This document shows, in pieces, positions 24,145-31,425 of a DNA stretch of 64,000 nt (positions within the stretch are counted from its first letter, which is position 1; every line of letters begins with the position of its first letter). The stretch spans positions 7,378,001-7,442,000 of the forward strand of contig NZ_CP084058.1 in the NCBI RefSeq assembly GCF_020215645.1. The letters run 5' to 3'. The notes beneath the pieces were generated by a model, which had not been told where the DNA came from, did not search any database, and worked only from the letters and a program-made list of their open reading frames with translations. The DNA comes from Nonomuraea gerenzanensis. Lineage in GTDB: Bacteria; Actinomycetota; Actinomycetes; Streptosporangiales; Streptosporangiaceae. The position numbers were made by a program, and so were the translations under genes.

Positions 24145-24779
24145 GGGACGGCCTGGTCCGTCTCCTGTCGGCGAACGGTTTCACGGTCGTGGAGGCGGTC
24201 GGCAACGCCCCCATGCTGCTGCGGGCGCTGGTGCGGCACCGCCCGGACGTGGCCGTGATCGACGTGCGGCTGCCACCCCGCTTCACCGACGAAGGGCTGC
24301 GCACCGCGCTGGAGGCGCGCCGCCTCGTCCCGGGGCTGCCGGTGCTGATCCTGTCGCAGTACGTGGAGCAGCTCTACGCCAGGGAGCTGCTGTCCGACCG
24401 GTCGGGCGGGGTGGGGTACCTGCTGAAGGACCGGGTGGGGGACGTCGACCGGTTCGTGGACGCGGTCCGGGAGGTGGCCGGCGGCGGCACCGCGATGGAT
24501 CCGGAGGTGGTCACCCAGCTCCTGACCCGCCGCGGCCGGGACGAGCCGCTGGCCACGCTGACGCCTCGGGAGCGCGAGGTGCTGGAGCTGATGGCGGAGG
24601 GGCTGTCCAACCTGGCCATCGCCGCCCGCTTCCAGGTGACGGACAAGGCGGTCGCCAAGCACACCAACAACATCTTCACCAAGCTCGGCCTGCCCCCGTC
24701 GGACGACCACCACCGGCGCGTCATGGCGGTCCTGGCCTACCTTCAGGCCAGCCCCACCGGCGACCGCCCGACCGCGTGA
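24108..24779 (+). CDS. NarL/LuxR-type response regulator
   Basis: The 223-residue regulator has a receiver domain with the phosphoacceptor D52 in VIDVRLPP and conserved Lys in YLLKDRVG. A C-terminal LuxR HTH follows (LTPREREVLELMAEGLSN, then VTDKAVAKHTNNIFTKL). Start GTG 24108 lies inside the kinase gene (37-nt overlap), so translation of the two is coupled. It is the cognate regulator of the upstream kinase. The palindrome pair at 21043 and 22885 is a candidate binding site. Confidence 0.93.
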   Translation: MRVVIAEDLALLRDGLVRLLSANGFTVVEAVGNAPMLLRALVRHRPDVAVIDVRLPPRFTDEGLRTALEARRLVPGLPVLILSQYVEQLYARELLSDRSGGVGYLLKDRVGDVDRFVDAVREVAGGGTAMDPEVVTQLLTRRGRDEPLATLTPREREVLELMAEGLSNLAIAARFQVTDKAVAKHTNNIFTKLGLPPSDDHHRRVMAVLAYLQASPTGDRPTA

Positions 24780-24785
24780 CGTGGC

Positions 24786-25388
24786 TCAGGTCGCGGCGAT
24801 CCGTGGCGCCCAGAAGCGCTCGTAGTTGTCGGCGGTCGACAACGAGCGCGGCTCGGCCCGGTCGAGGTACAGGACGCCGTTCAGGTGATCGGTCTCGTGC
24901 TGCGCGATGCGCGCCGGCCACCCGGACAGCTCCAGCTCGTACGCCCGCCCGCCACCGTCCTGCGCCGACAACCGCACCAGCCCGTGCCGCGCCACGACGG
25001 CGGTGAGCCCCTCGACGCTCAGGCACCCCTCGTAGAACGCGTGATAGCGGGACCCGAGCGGCGTGACGACGGGGTTGACCAGCTCCAGCCTCGGCTGCGG
25101 CGCCCGCTCCCGCTCGGCGGCGAGCTCCGCCGGCACCTCGGCGGGATCCTCGATGACGGCCAGCGCCAGCGGGATGCCGACCTGCGGCGCGGCGAGCCCC
25201 ACCCCGACGCCCGGCAGGTGCAGGAACATCGCCTCGAGCAGCTCCCGCAGCAGGCCGTCGGGAAGCTGCCCGTCGTACCGCTCGGCCGGGCGGCGCAGCA
25301 CCGGGTCGCCGACCTGCGTGACGGACCAGGGCCTGGGCGCCGCCAGCAGCGCCTCCACCTGCTCGACCAGCTGCTGCCCGCCGCTCAT
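24786..25388 (-). CDS. def: peptide deformylase
   Basis: The 200-residue enzyme has all three deformylase motifs: GVGLAAPQ (62-69), EGCLS (120-124) with metal ligand C122, and QHETDH (163-168) with H164, E165 and H168. It removes the N-formyl group from nascent proteins in the cytosol. It is larger than the E. coli enzyme, with a longer N-terminal helix region. ATG 25388 is preceded by GGAG at 7-nt spacing. It overlaps as ATGA with a possible 21-codon upstream frame. It is likely one of several def copies, since it stands away from fmt. Confidence 0.95.
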   Translation of the reverse strand: MSGGQQLVEQVEALLAAPRPWSVTQVGDPVLRRPAERYDGQLPDGLLRELLEAMFLHLPGVGVGLAAPQVGIPLALAVIEDPAEVPAELAAERERAPQPRLELVNPVVTPLGSRYHAFYEGCLSVEGLTAVVARHGLVRLSAQDGGGRAYELELSGWPARIAQHETDHLNGVLYLDRAEPRSLSTADNYERFWAPRIAAT

Positions 25389-25450
25389 CGCGCCGCTCCG
25401 GCGGCTGCCCGGCGCGGTCCGCCGCCGTCGGGGGTGTACTCGTGTTCCAT
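25385..25450 (-). CDS. possible 21-residue upstream ORF coupled to def
   Basis: A short frame (MEHEYTPDGGGP...) starts at ATG 25450 and ends with a TGA that overlaps the def start as ATGA. GAAGGA lies upstream, though at long spacing. The exact overlap suggests translational coupling or a leader peptide. It is too short to prove coding by codon bias, and no homologue is known to me. Confidence 0.3.
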   Translation of the reverse strand: MEHEYTPDGGGPRRAAAGAAR

Positions 25451-25555
25451 GCGCAGAGGGGTCCTTCCGGTCGGCGGTCGTCCGGTGGCCGAGCATACGG
25501 GCACCGCGCGCCCGCCTCCAGGGGCCGCCGACACCGATCATGATGACCGTGGGCT

Positions 25556-25855
25556 CAGTGGTCGGTGGCCAGGTGCAGCCTGAGCAGGTCCACCCCGTGG
25601 TCGTTGCCGTTACGTCTGCTCCACGTGCTCGCGCACCTCCTTCATCCGCACCTCGGCAAGCTGCTCGGAGCCGGGCAGCCCCTGGCAGGCCGGCTCCAGG
25701 CTGTCCGCGCTGCTCCGCGGAGAGCCCGGCCAGGAACGCCTGGGCCGCCCGGACGAGCGCGGCGGTGGCGACGCCCGTGGAGTGGATCGCGTAGAGGTCC
25801 TCGACGACCTCGCCGTCGGTGGTGGCGCCGACACGAGGTGCGTGTCCGTGCATGT
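25556..25855 (-). pseudogene. DUF3500 protein remnant
   Basis: Three pieces of a DUF3500-like protein appear in order but in different frames. The N-terminal piece is ATAALVRAAQAFLAGLSAEQRG. The middle piece is AEVRMKEVREHVEQT, ended by a stop. The C-terminal piece is NDHGVDLLRLHLATDH, followed by a stop near 25556. The last matches the family's NDYG.D.LRLH ending. Most of the central domain is missing, so it is a deleted and frameshifted relic. The family assignment is from motif memory only. Confidence 0.6.
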
Positions 25856-25983
25856 CGCCAATGTCGGAGACCAAGATGAGGAACGACTGAAGACGCGCTT
25901 TGAAATGCCTTGGCCGGGCAACTCCCCGGCCTTTATCCCCGGCCGTATGCGCGGGCCGCTAATCCACCGCGCCGCGGGCAAGA

Positions 25984-26013
25984 GGAAAGGCCCCCTATTG
26001 AGAGGGCCTTTCC
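25984..26013 (-). terminator. hairpin terminator after lsr2
   Basis: GGAAAGGCCC (25984-25993) and GGGCCTTTCC (26004-26013) form a perfect 10-bp stem with a 10-nt loop, 9 nt beyond the lsr2 stop codon. Confidence 0.85.
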
Positions 26014-26022
26014 GAGGTCAAT

Positions 26023-26376
26023 CTAGTGCGCGGCCTCGTACTTCTGGATCACCGAAGAGGCGATGCGGCCCCGCTCGCTGACCGGCAGGCCGTGCGCCTT
26101 GGCCCACTGCCGGATCTCCTGGCTCTTCTCCTTGCTCATGGCCCGCGTCGTGCCGCCGGGGGTGCGGCGACCGCGAGGTCGCGACGTGGGAGCGGGGTCG
26201 TCGCGCCGCGCCTTCGCGATGAAGGGCGCCAGGGCCGCGCGTAGCCGGTCCTCGTTCTCGGGCTTCAGATCCATCACGAACCGGTCGCCCTTGATGCTGA
26301 AGGAGACCGGGTTCTCGTCCTCCATCGGGGAGCCGTCGAAGTCGTCCGTGATCGTTTCAATCAACCTCTTGGCCAT
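26023..26376 (-). CDS. lsr2: Lsr2-family nucleoid-associated protein
   Basis: The 117-residue protein has the Lsr2 layout: an N-terminal oligomerisation domain (about 1-58, FSIKGDRFVMDLKPENEDRLR), a basic linker with RPRGRRTPGG, and the C-terminal DNA-binding domain with IRQWAKAHGLPVSERGRIASS. The RGR tripeptide inserts into the minor groove of AT-rich DNA. Lsr2 bridges DNA and silences foreign or AT-rich genes. ATG 26376 has GGAG 7 nt upstream. A promoter and terminator of its own make it a single-gene unit. Confidence 0.96.
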   Translation of the reverse strand: MAKRLIETITDDFDGSPMEDENPVSFSIKGDRFVMDLKPENEDRLRAALAPFIAKARRDDPAPTSRPRGRRTPGGTTRAMSKEKSQEIRQWAKAHGLPVSERGRIASSVIQKYEAAH

Positions 26377-26410
26377 GCTGGCACTCCAATTCAGCCCCAG
26401 GTTGTGCGGT

Positions 26411-26438
26411 ACTGTAGCGCGCTGCGCGATGCCGTCAA
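26411..26438 (-). promoter_or_regulatory. lsr2 promoter
   Basis: On the minus strand, TTGACG (26433-26438) and TACAGT (26411-26416) are separated by 16 nt, about 35 nt upstream of the lsr2 ATG. This is a good match to the actinobacterial housekeeping sigma consensus. Confidence 0.65.
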
Positions 26439-26548
26439 GCCGTATCGAGATTTACCGAAAATTTTCTGCGGTCATTCTACCTGGATAAAACTCCGCACCG
26501 GAAGATTCCACCTTCAACAACCCGGATTGAGCAGCCGTCGGTTTCATT

Positions 26549-26596
26549 CGAAAGGCGGCCTCGCCGGGCCTCCCGGCCCGGCGAGGCCGCCTTTCG
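26549..26596 (-). terminator. 21-bp perfect hairpin terminator
   Basis: Positions 26549-26569 and 26576-26596 pair perfectly over 21 bp around a CTCCCG loop. The stem lies downstream of the cysteine hydrolase gene and insulates lsr2 from its transcription. Confidence 0.9.
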
Positions 26597-26667
26597 GATA
26601 TGTCATTATGGACTTTTCGACCACTCGGCCGCCCGGGAAGAATGCGGCGGGCGAGGTTATTCAGCGG

Positions 26668-27222
26668 TCAGCCGGCGAAGTCGACGTCCTTCGTCTCGAC
26701 CGTGCCGCCCGTGCGCCCGGGCGCCGCGTGGTACTTCCAGTACAGGTTGGTGTGCGCGATGACCTGGTCCGGCGACGGCGCGCCCCACTTCGACAGGTCC
26801 TCCGTGGTGTGCGCGTCGCTGACGAGGATCGCGTCGTACCCCCTGACGATCGCCCCGTGCAGCGTCGAGCGGATGCAGACGTCGGTCTGCGCCCCGGACA
26901 CCACGAGCCGCCCGACCTCCAGGCCGGCCAGCACGCTCTCCAGCGTGGTGTCCTCGAAGGAGTCGGGGTAGGACTTCTCGACGAGCGGCTCGCCGTCGTT
27001 CCTGGTCAGCTCGGGGACGAAGTGCCACCCGTCGCTCTCCCGGGGCATGTCCGCGTCGTTGTGCTGCACCCACACGACGGGGACCTGCTCGGCCCGCGCC
27101 CTGTCGACGAGGCTCGCCACGTTGGCCACCACCGCGTCGCGCTCGTGGGCCTCCCCTACGACGCCGTTCTGCACGTCAATGACGAGGAGCGCGGTCTTCG
27201 GCCGGTTCTCCAGTGTGGTCAC
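26668..27222 (-). CDS. cysteine hydrolase (isochorismatase-like)
   Basis: The 184-residue protein has the isochorismatase-like alpha/beta fold and its catalytic triad: D16 in VIDVQNG, K83 in VEKSYPDSF and C116 in AQTDVCIRST. Such enzymes hydrolyse amides (nicotinamide-like) or, rarely, isochorismate; the Cys makes an amidase-type reaction more likely. GTG 27222 is preceded by AGGGGGA at good spacing and gives the normal family start; the longer in-frame extension to 27267 is not needed. The gene is followed by a strong terminator. Confidence 0.9.
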   Translation of the reverse strand: MTTLENRPKTALLVIDVQNGVVGEAHERDAVVANVASLVDRARAEQVPVVWVQHNDADMPRESDGWHFVPELTRNDGEPLVEKSYPDSFEDTTLESVLAGLEVGRLVVSGAQTDVCIRSTLHGAIVRGYDAILVSDAHTTEDLSKWGAPSPDQVIAHTNLYWKYHAAPGRTGGTVETKDVDFAG

Positions 27223-27290
27223 GTTCGTCCCCCTTGTCGGTTGGTCGTGCAGAGACGCTACCGCCACCCGGCGTCAGGGGGCGACGGGGG

Positions 27291-27800
27291 TCAGATCCGC
27301 GGGGCGCGGCCGTTGCAGGTCCACTGCTGGGTCCTGGCCCCGTTGGCCGCCGAGCCCGCCGCGTCGCCCGTACGTCGGCGGGGCCGGCGGCGGCGACGGC
27401 GGTGCACCGGCCCCGCTCCGCCCCGCCGGCCTGCTCGGTCGCGACCTCCAGCAGCCGTTCCCCGCCGGCCGAGGCGAGCAGGGTGGAGCTGTAGCGGTTG
27501 CGGACCATCTCCGCCGGCCCCGGCGCGGCGGAGGAGAAGGGCGGCGCGGCGGGCAGGTCGCGCAGCCACGCGTCGAGCTGGGCGGTGCTCGTCATGTTCC
27601 CGCACGCGGTGTCCTCGCCGCCGGCGAGCTGGCCGACGCGCCAGCCGCCGTGTCCCTCGTGCGCGGTGCCGCCCAGCCGGGCCGGCCCGGAGGCCTGGCT
27701 GCCGAGGAAGTCGACCGCGCGCCCGTCCGCCTGGAAGAGCTGCCACAGGCCGGTGCGGTAGCCGCCGTCGGCGCCCCGGGTGGAGGCCCCTCCACGCGCG
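27291..27800 (-). pseudogene. GDSL esterase-CBM13 gene remnant
   Basis: A frame reads GGYRTGLWQLFQADGRAVDF, then DFLGSQASGP and HEGHGGWRVGQLA, the region that normally follows the GDS nucleophile block of secreted SGNH esterases. The GDS block itself and most of the catalytic core are missing. The sequence jumps to a linker-like part, then, in another frame, ends in ANGARTQQWTCNGRAPRI, a ricin-type CBM13 terminus. It is a decayed secreted esterase at the edge of the polysaccharide island. Confidence 0.5.
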
Positions 27801-28000
27801 AACGACCCCGGGAACAAGTGGGGTGAGCCCGGACCGCGGCTGTCATCGCGGTGCGACGGGTCTTCAGGCTAGTGAGGGCCGATCCGGCTGCCAATACGCC
27901 CGTGGATGGATCCGTGGTCAACCTGGGCGGTGCGCGCGCGGGCGCCGTACCGCCGAAGTCGCAGGGCGCATGCCGCGGCAGGTTGACGCGGGAGGCGAGG

Positions 28001-28873
28001 CTATCTGAGGCCGCCCACGGACAGCCCGCCGCGCCAGTGCCGCTGCAGCGTGAAGAAGGCGATGACGAGGGGGACGACCGACACGAGCGCGCCCAGGATG
28101 ATGAGGCTCCACAGGGACGTGCTGCCCGCGTTGTTCGCCGAGGCGATGCCCTGCCAGAGGCCGAGCCCGACGGTGACGGGGAACAGCCGGTTGTCGGAGA
28201 GCATGGCGAGGGGCAGGAAGTAGTTGTTCCAGGACGCCACGGCCGACAGCAGCAGCACGGTGACCACCGCGGGCCGCATCAGGGGGAAGGCGACCTGGAG
28301 GAACGTGCGCACCTCACCGGCGCCGTCGGCCCTGGCCGCGTCCAGGATCTCGTCGGGCACCGCGTCGCGCGCGTAGACGTGCATCAGGTAGACGCCGAAC
28401 GGGTTGAGCAGCGACGGGATGATCACCGCCCAGATCGTGTTGGTCAGGCCGAACTCGGAGAACATCATGAAGGTCGGGATCACCAGCGCCGTGGCCGGCA
28501 CCATCAGCGCGCCGAGCACCAGCGAGAAGCTGAAGCGCCTGCCGGTGAAGCGGTACTTGGCGAACCCGTAGCCGGCCATGACCGCCAGCACCGTGGCGCC
28601 GAGGCCGCCCACCAGGGCGTAGAGGGTGGAGTTGAGTATCCACCTGCCGTAGATGCCGTTGTCGTAGGTGAACAACTGCTGCAGGTTGCCCAGGTAGTCG
28701 ATCCGGTCGGCGAACCACAGCGTGTTGCCGCCGCCGAACAGGCCGGGGGCGTCCTTGGAGCTGTTGACGATGACCCACCAGAACGGCACGAGGAAGTACA
28801 CGACCAGGAAACCGAGCAGCACCTGCAGGGGCAGGTGGCTCTGCGGGCGGCGGCGGGAACGGTCACGGGTCAC
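28001..28873 (-). CDS. carbohydrate ABC transporter permease (MalG type)
   Basis: The 290-residue inner-membrane permease has six helices and the EAA loop near residues 180-200 (ILDAARADGAGEVRTFLQVAFPLMRP), which docks to the ATPase. The C-terminal GGLSVGGLR resembles MalG-type ends. GTG 28873 overlaps the stop of the preceding permease gene (GTGA), which fixes the start; the longer open frame upstream is antisense noise. With the binding protein and MalF-type permease it forms an oligosaccharide importer. No ATPase gene follows; a shared MsiK-like ATPase elsewhere is expected. Confidence 0.94.
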   Translation of the reverse strand: MTRDRSRRRPQSHLPLQVLLGFLVVYFLVPFWWVIVNSSKDAPGLFGGGNTLWFADRIDYLGNLQQLFTYDNGIYGRWILNSTLYALVGGLGATVLAVMAGYGFAKYRFTGRRFSFSLVLGALMVPATALVIPTFMMFSEFGLTNTIWAVIIPSLLNPFGVYLMHVYARDAVPDEILDAARADGAGEVRTFLQVAFPLMRPAVVTVLLLSAVASWNNYFLPLAMLSDNRLFPVTVGLGLWQGIASANNAGSTSLWSLIILGALVSVVPLVIAFFTLQRHWRGGLSVGGLR

Positions 28874-29802
28874 AGGAAGCTCCTCCGCTTGCGGGTGAAG
28901 AACAGGAAGGCGTAGACGCCGACGAAGACGATCCCGCCGAGCGCGAAGGAGATCGCCGATCCGTAGTTGAAGTTCGCGAGCGCGAAGGCCTGCTGGTAGG
29001 CGTACATGTTGGGGGTGAAGTCCGGCCCGATCGTGCCGGCCGCGAGCGATCGCAGGATCTGCGGCTCGTTGAAGAACTGCAGGGTGCCGATGAGCGCGAA
29101 GACCAGGATCAGCAGCAGCGCCGGGGTGATCAGCGGGATCTTGATGCGGAGCGCGATCTGCCACTTACCGGCCCCGTCCATGCGGGCCGCCTCGTAGAGC
29201 GCCGGGTCGATGCCCTGGAGGGCCGCGTAAAGGATGATCATGTAATAGCCGGCCCATTGCCAGGTGACGATGTTGACCAGCCCGTAGAAGATCAGGTTGC
29301 CGCCGAGGAAATCGGGCGGGGCGGCGCCGAACAATCCGAACAGGTCGGCCAGCGGGCCGAAACTCTTGCTGTACAGAAATCCCCACATGACGGCTCCGAT
29401 GACCGTCGGAATGGCGTAGGGAAGAAAGATCATGAGGCGCGAGAAACGCGTGAACATCGAGGTCACGGCATCCAGGATCAGCGCCATCGCGAGCGCGACG
29501 ACGATCTGCAACGGGATGGAGACCAGCGAGAAACGCACGACGAACCAGGAGCCGGAAAGAAAGCTCGGGTCGGTGAACGCCTTAACGTAATTGTCGAGGA
29601 AGACGAAACTGGTGCCGCCGATCAGCCTCTTCTGGAAAAGGCTGAGATACAGCGCGTACGCGAGCGGCGCGATGAGCAACGCCAGGAAGACGATCCCGAA
29701 CGGCCCGACGAAGAGCCATCCCATCACCTGCTCGCGCAGCCGTATCTTGCTGCGCTTTCTGCGCGTCCTCTGCTGGGCGTCCGGCGCACTTTTCTCGATC
29801 AT
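28870..29802 (-). CDS. carbohydrate ABC transporter permease (MalF type)
   Basis: The product (310 aa from ATG 29802) has a charged cytosolic N-terminus, six membrane helices and the EAA motif YEAARMDGAGKWQIALRIKIPLITPA. It pairs with the MalG-type permease whose gene overlaps its end. A TTG at 29811 with GGAG 6 nt upstream is an equally plausible start and would add three residues. A hairpin separates it from the binding-protein gene upstream, a usual means of keeping permease levels low. Confidence 0.93.
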   Translation of the reverse strand: MIEKSAPDAQQRTRRKRSKIRLREQVMGWLFVGPFGIVFLALLIAPLAYALYLSLFQKRLIGGTSFVFLDNYVKAFTDPSFLSGSWFVVRFSLVSIPLQIVVALAMALILDAVTSMFTRFSRLMIFLPYAIPTVIGAVMWGFLYSKSFGPLADLFGLFGAAPPDFLGGNLIFYGLVNIVTWQWAGYYMIILYAALQGIDPALYEAARMDGAGKWQIALRIKIPLITPALLLILVFALIGTLQFFNEPQILRSLAAGTIGPDFTPNMYAYQQAFALANFNYGSAISFALGGIVFVGVYAFLFFTRKRRSFL

Positions 29803-29846
29803 GAGGGTCAACCTGGGCTCCGCGATGTCGAATAAGGGGAGATCCC

Positions 29847-29878
29847 GGGTGGGCCGGCCGGTGGCGGACGGCCCACCC
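29847..29878 (-). terminator. hairpin between binding-protein and permease genes
   Basis: GGGTGGGCCG (29847-29856) and CGGCCCACCC (29869-29878) make a perfect 10-bp stem directly after the binding-protein stop codon. It likely acts as a partial terminator or mRNA-stabilising stem. Confidence 0.6.
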
Positions 29879-29883
29879 GCGCG

Positions 29884-31257
29884 TCACTGAACGGTGAAGC
29901 CTTGTTCCTTGGCGTACTTCGCCACGTCCTCCTGCAGCCGGTCGGCGGCCTGCGCACCGGTGACGGAGCCCTCGATGAGCGCGCTGACCTGCTTGGTCAT
30001 GGCGTCGAAGTAGTACTGGCCGAACGGGCTGTAGGTGACGCCCTGGTAGGCGTTCGCCGCGGGGACGTAGACCTCCTTGTTGGCCTGCTGGCCGTCGAAG
30101 AAGGCGACCTTCAGGTTCACGAACTCGGGGTCGTTGAGCGCCTTGAGGTTCAGCGGGAAGATGATCTGGTTGGTCCAGCCGTGGGTGAGCGACTCCTTGT
30201 CGGCGTAGAGGCCGTAGGCCACCTTCGCGGCCAGCTCGGGGTTCTTGGCCTGGCTCGTCACGGAGAAGGCGGAGCCGCCCCAGTTCACCTGCACCGGGTT
30301 GGCGGGATCCCACTGCGGCAGCGGCGCCACCGCGAACTTGCCGGTGTCCTCGCCCTTGCCGACGCCGGCGCCGGTGAGGTAGCCGGGCGCCCAGGCCGCC
30401 GAGATGTAGGTGGCGTACTTGCCGTTGATCACGCCGGAGATGTACTCGGGGGTGAACTGGTCCTGGGTGCCGACCAGGCCCTTCTGCGCCAGGCGCCCCC
30501 AGTAGTCGAGCACGTCCTTGGAGGCCTGGTCGTTCAGCTTGACGCCGATCGAGCTCTGCTGCGCCGGGTCGTAGGTGAAGGGGGCGGCGCCCTTCTGGAT
30601 CTGCAGCGCCATGGTCAGCGCCGACACGTTCGCGGCGAAGTCGCCGAACGCCGGACCGCCCGCGTCCTTCATCTTCTGGGCCGCCTGCTCGTACTCGGCC
30701 CACGTCTTCGGCGGCGTGATGTCGTACTTCTCGAACAGGTCCTTCCGGTAGATCATCGCCATCGGGCCGCCGTCGACCGGCACGCCGTAGACCGCCTCAC
30801 CGACCGAGACGTCCTTCCACGCGCCCGCGCTGTAGTCGGCCTTGACGGCGTCGAAGCCGTACTTCTTGATGTCGACGAGGGAGTTCTGGATCTGGAAGGT
30901 CGGGATCCGGTCCATCTCGATCATGATCACGTCGGGGGCGCCGGTGCCGGCCGAGATGGCCGTCTGGAACTTGTCGTACTCGTCGCTGCCCTGGCCGACG
31001 TTGGTCCAGCAGACCTGTACCTCGCCGTTCTGCTTGTTGAAGTTGTCGACGACGAGCTGCATGTTGGGGTACCAGCCCCACATCGTCACGACCGGCAGGT
31101 TCTTCTTGGGGATGGTGTTCGTGCAGTTGCTCGCGCCACTGCCGCTGCCGGCGGCGGTGCCGGCGCCGCCTCCGCCACCGGAGGAGCAGGCGGCCAGCAC
31201 GGTCGTGGCGGCGAGCACGGCCGCCGCGGCGGAGAGCCAGTTCTTCTTCATGGGCAT
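29884..31257 (-). CDS. extracellular sugar-binding lipoprotein of the ABC importer
   Basis: The 457-residue protein has a lipoprotein signal peptide with lipobox VLAAC, a Gly/Ser-rich spacer, and a family 1 solute-binding fold (VVTMWGWYPNMQLVVDNFNKQ; SAGTGAPDVIMIEMD; YGVPVDGGPMAMIYRKDLFEKY). It would capture oligosaccharides outside the membrane and deliver them to the permeases encoded downstream. Several starts are in frame: ATG 31251, 31257 and 31272; 31257 is chosen because AAGGGA lies just upstream. A LacI-type operator half lies at 31373. Neighbouring xylan/arabinan enzymes suggest xylo- or arabino-oligosaccharides as ligand (inference). Confidence 0.93.
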   Translation of the reverse strand: MPMKKNWLSAAAAVLAATTVLAACSSGGGGGAGTAAGSGSGASNCTNTIPKKNLPVVTMWGWYPNMQLVVDNFNKQNGEVQVCWTNVGQGSDEYDKFQTAISAGTGAPDVIMIEMDRIPTFQIQNSLVDIKKYGFDAVKADYSAGAWKDVSVGEAVYGVPVDGGPMAMIYRKDLFEKYDITPPKTWAEYEQAAQKMKDAGGPAFGDFAANVSALTMALQIQKGAAPFTYDPAQQSSIGVKLNDQASKDVLDYWGRLAQKGLVGTQDQFTPEYISGVINGKYATYISAAWAPGYLTGAGVGKGEDTGKFAVAPLPQWDPANPVQVNWGGSAFSVTSQAKNPELAAKVAYGLYADKESLTHGWTNQIIFPLNLKALNDPEFVNLKVAFFDGQQANKEVYVPAANAYQGVTYSPFGQYYFDAMTKQVSALIEGSVTGAQAADRLQEDVAKYAKEQGFTVQ

Positions 31258-31322
31258 GTTTCCCTTGGACATCGCGGCGCGCGGACTTGCCGCGCGCCGC
31301 CGGTGGAACCGAGCGGCCGGCC

Positions 31323-31354
31323 GGGGCGGGGCGCGGATGACCGCGCCCCGCCCC
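31323..31354 (-). terminator. 14-bp hairpin upstream of the binding-protein gene
   Basis: GGGGCGGGGCGCGG (31323-31336) and CCGCGCCCCGCCCC (31341-31354) pair perfectly around an ATGA loop. The stem lies between the esterase gene and the importer genes, downstream of the operator, so it may end esterase transcripts or attenuate importer transcripts. Confidence 0.6.
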
Positions 31355-31372
31355 CTCGCGCCGACTCGCAGG

Positions 31373-31384
31373 TGAGCGCTAACA
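31373..31384. promoter_or_regulatory. LacI-type operator before the importer operon
   Basis: TGAGCGCTAACA matches 11 of 12 central positions of the perfect palindrome TGTTAGCGCTAACA found at 42312 and 44598. It lies about 115 nt upstream of the binding-protein start. Confidence 0.6.
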
Positions 31385-31425
31385 GGGCCCGCGTCCGGCG
31401 GCGAAGGCCGGGCGGACAGGCTCGT

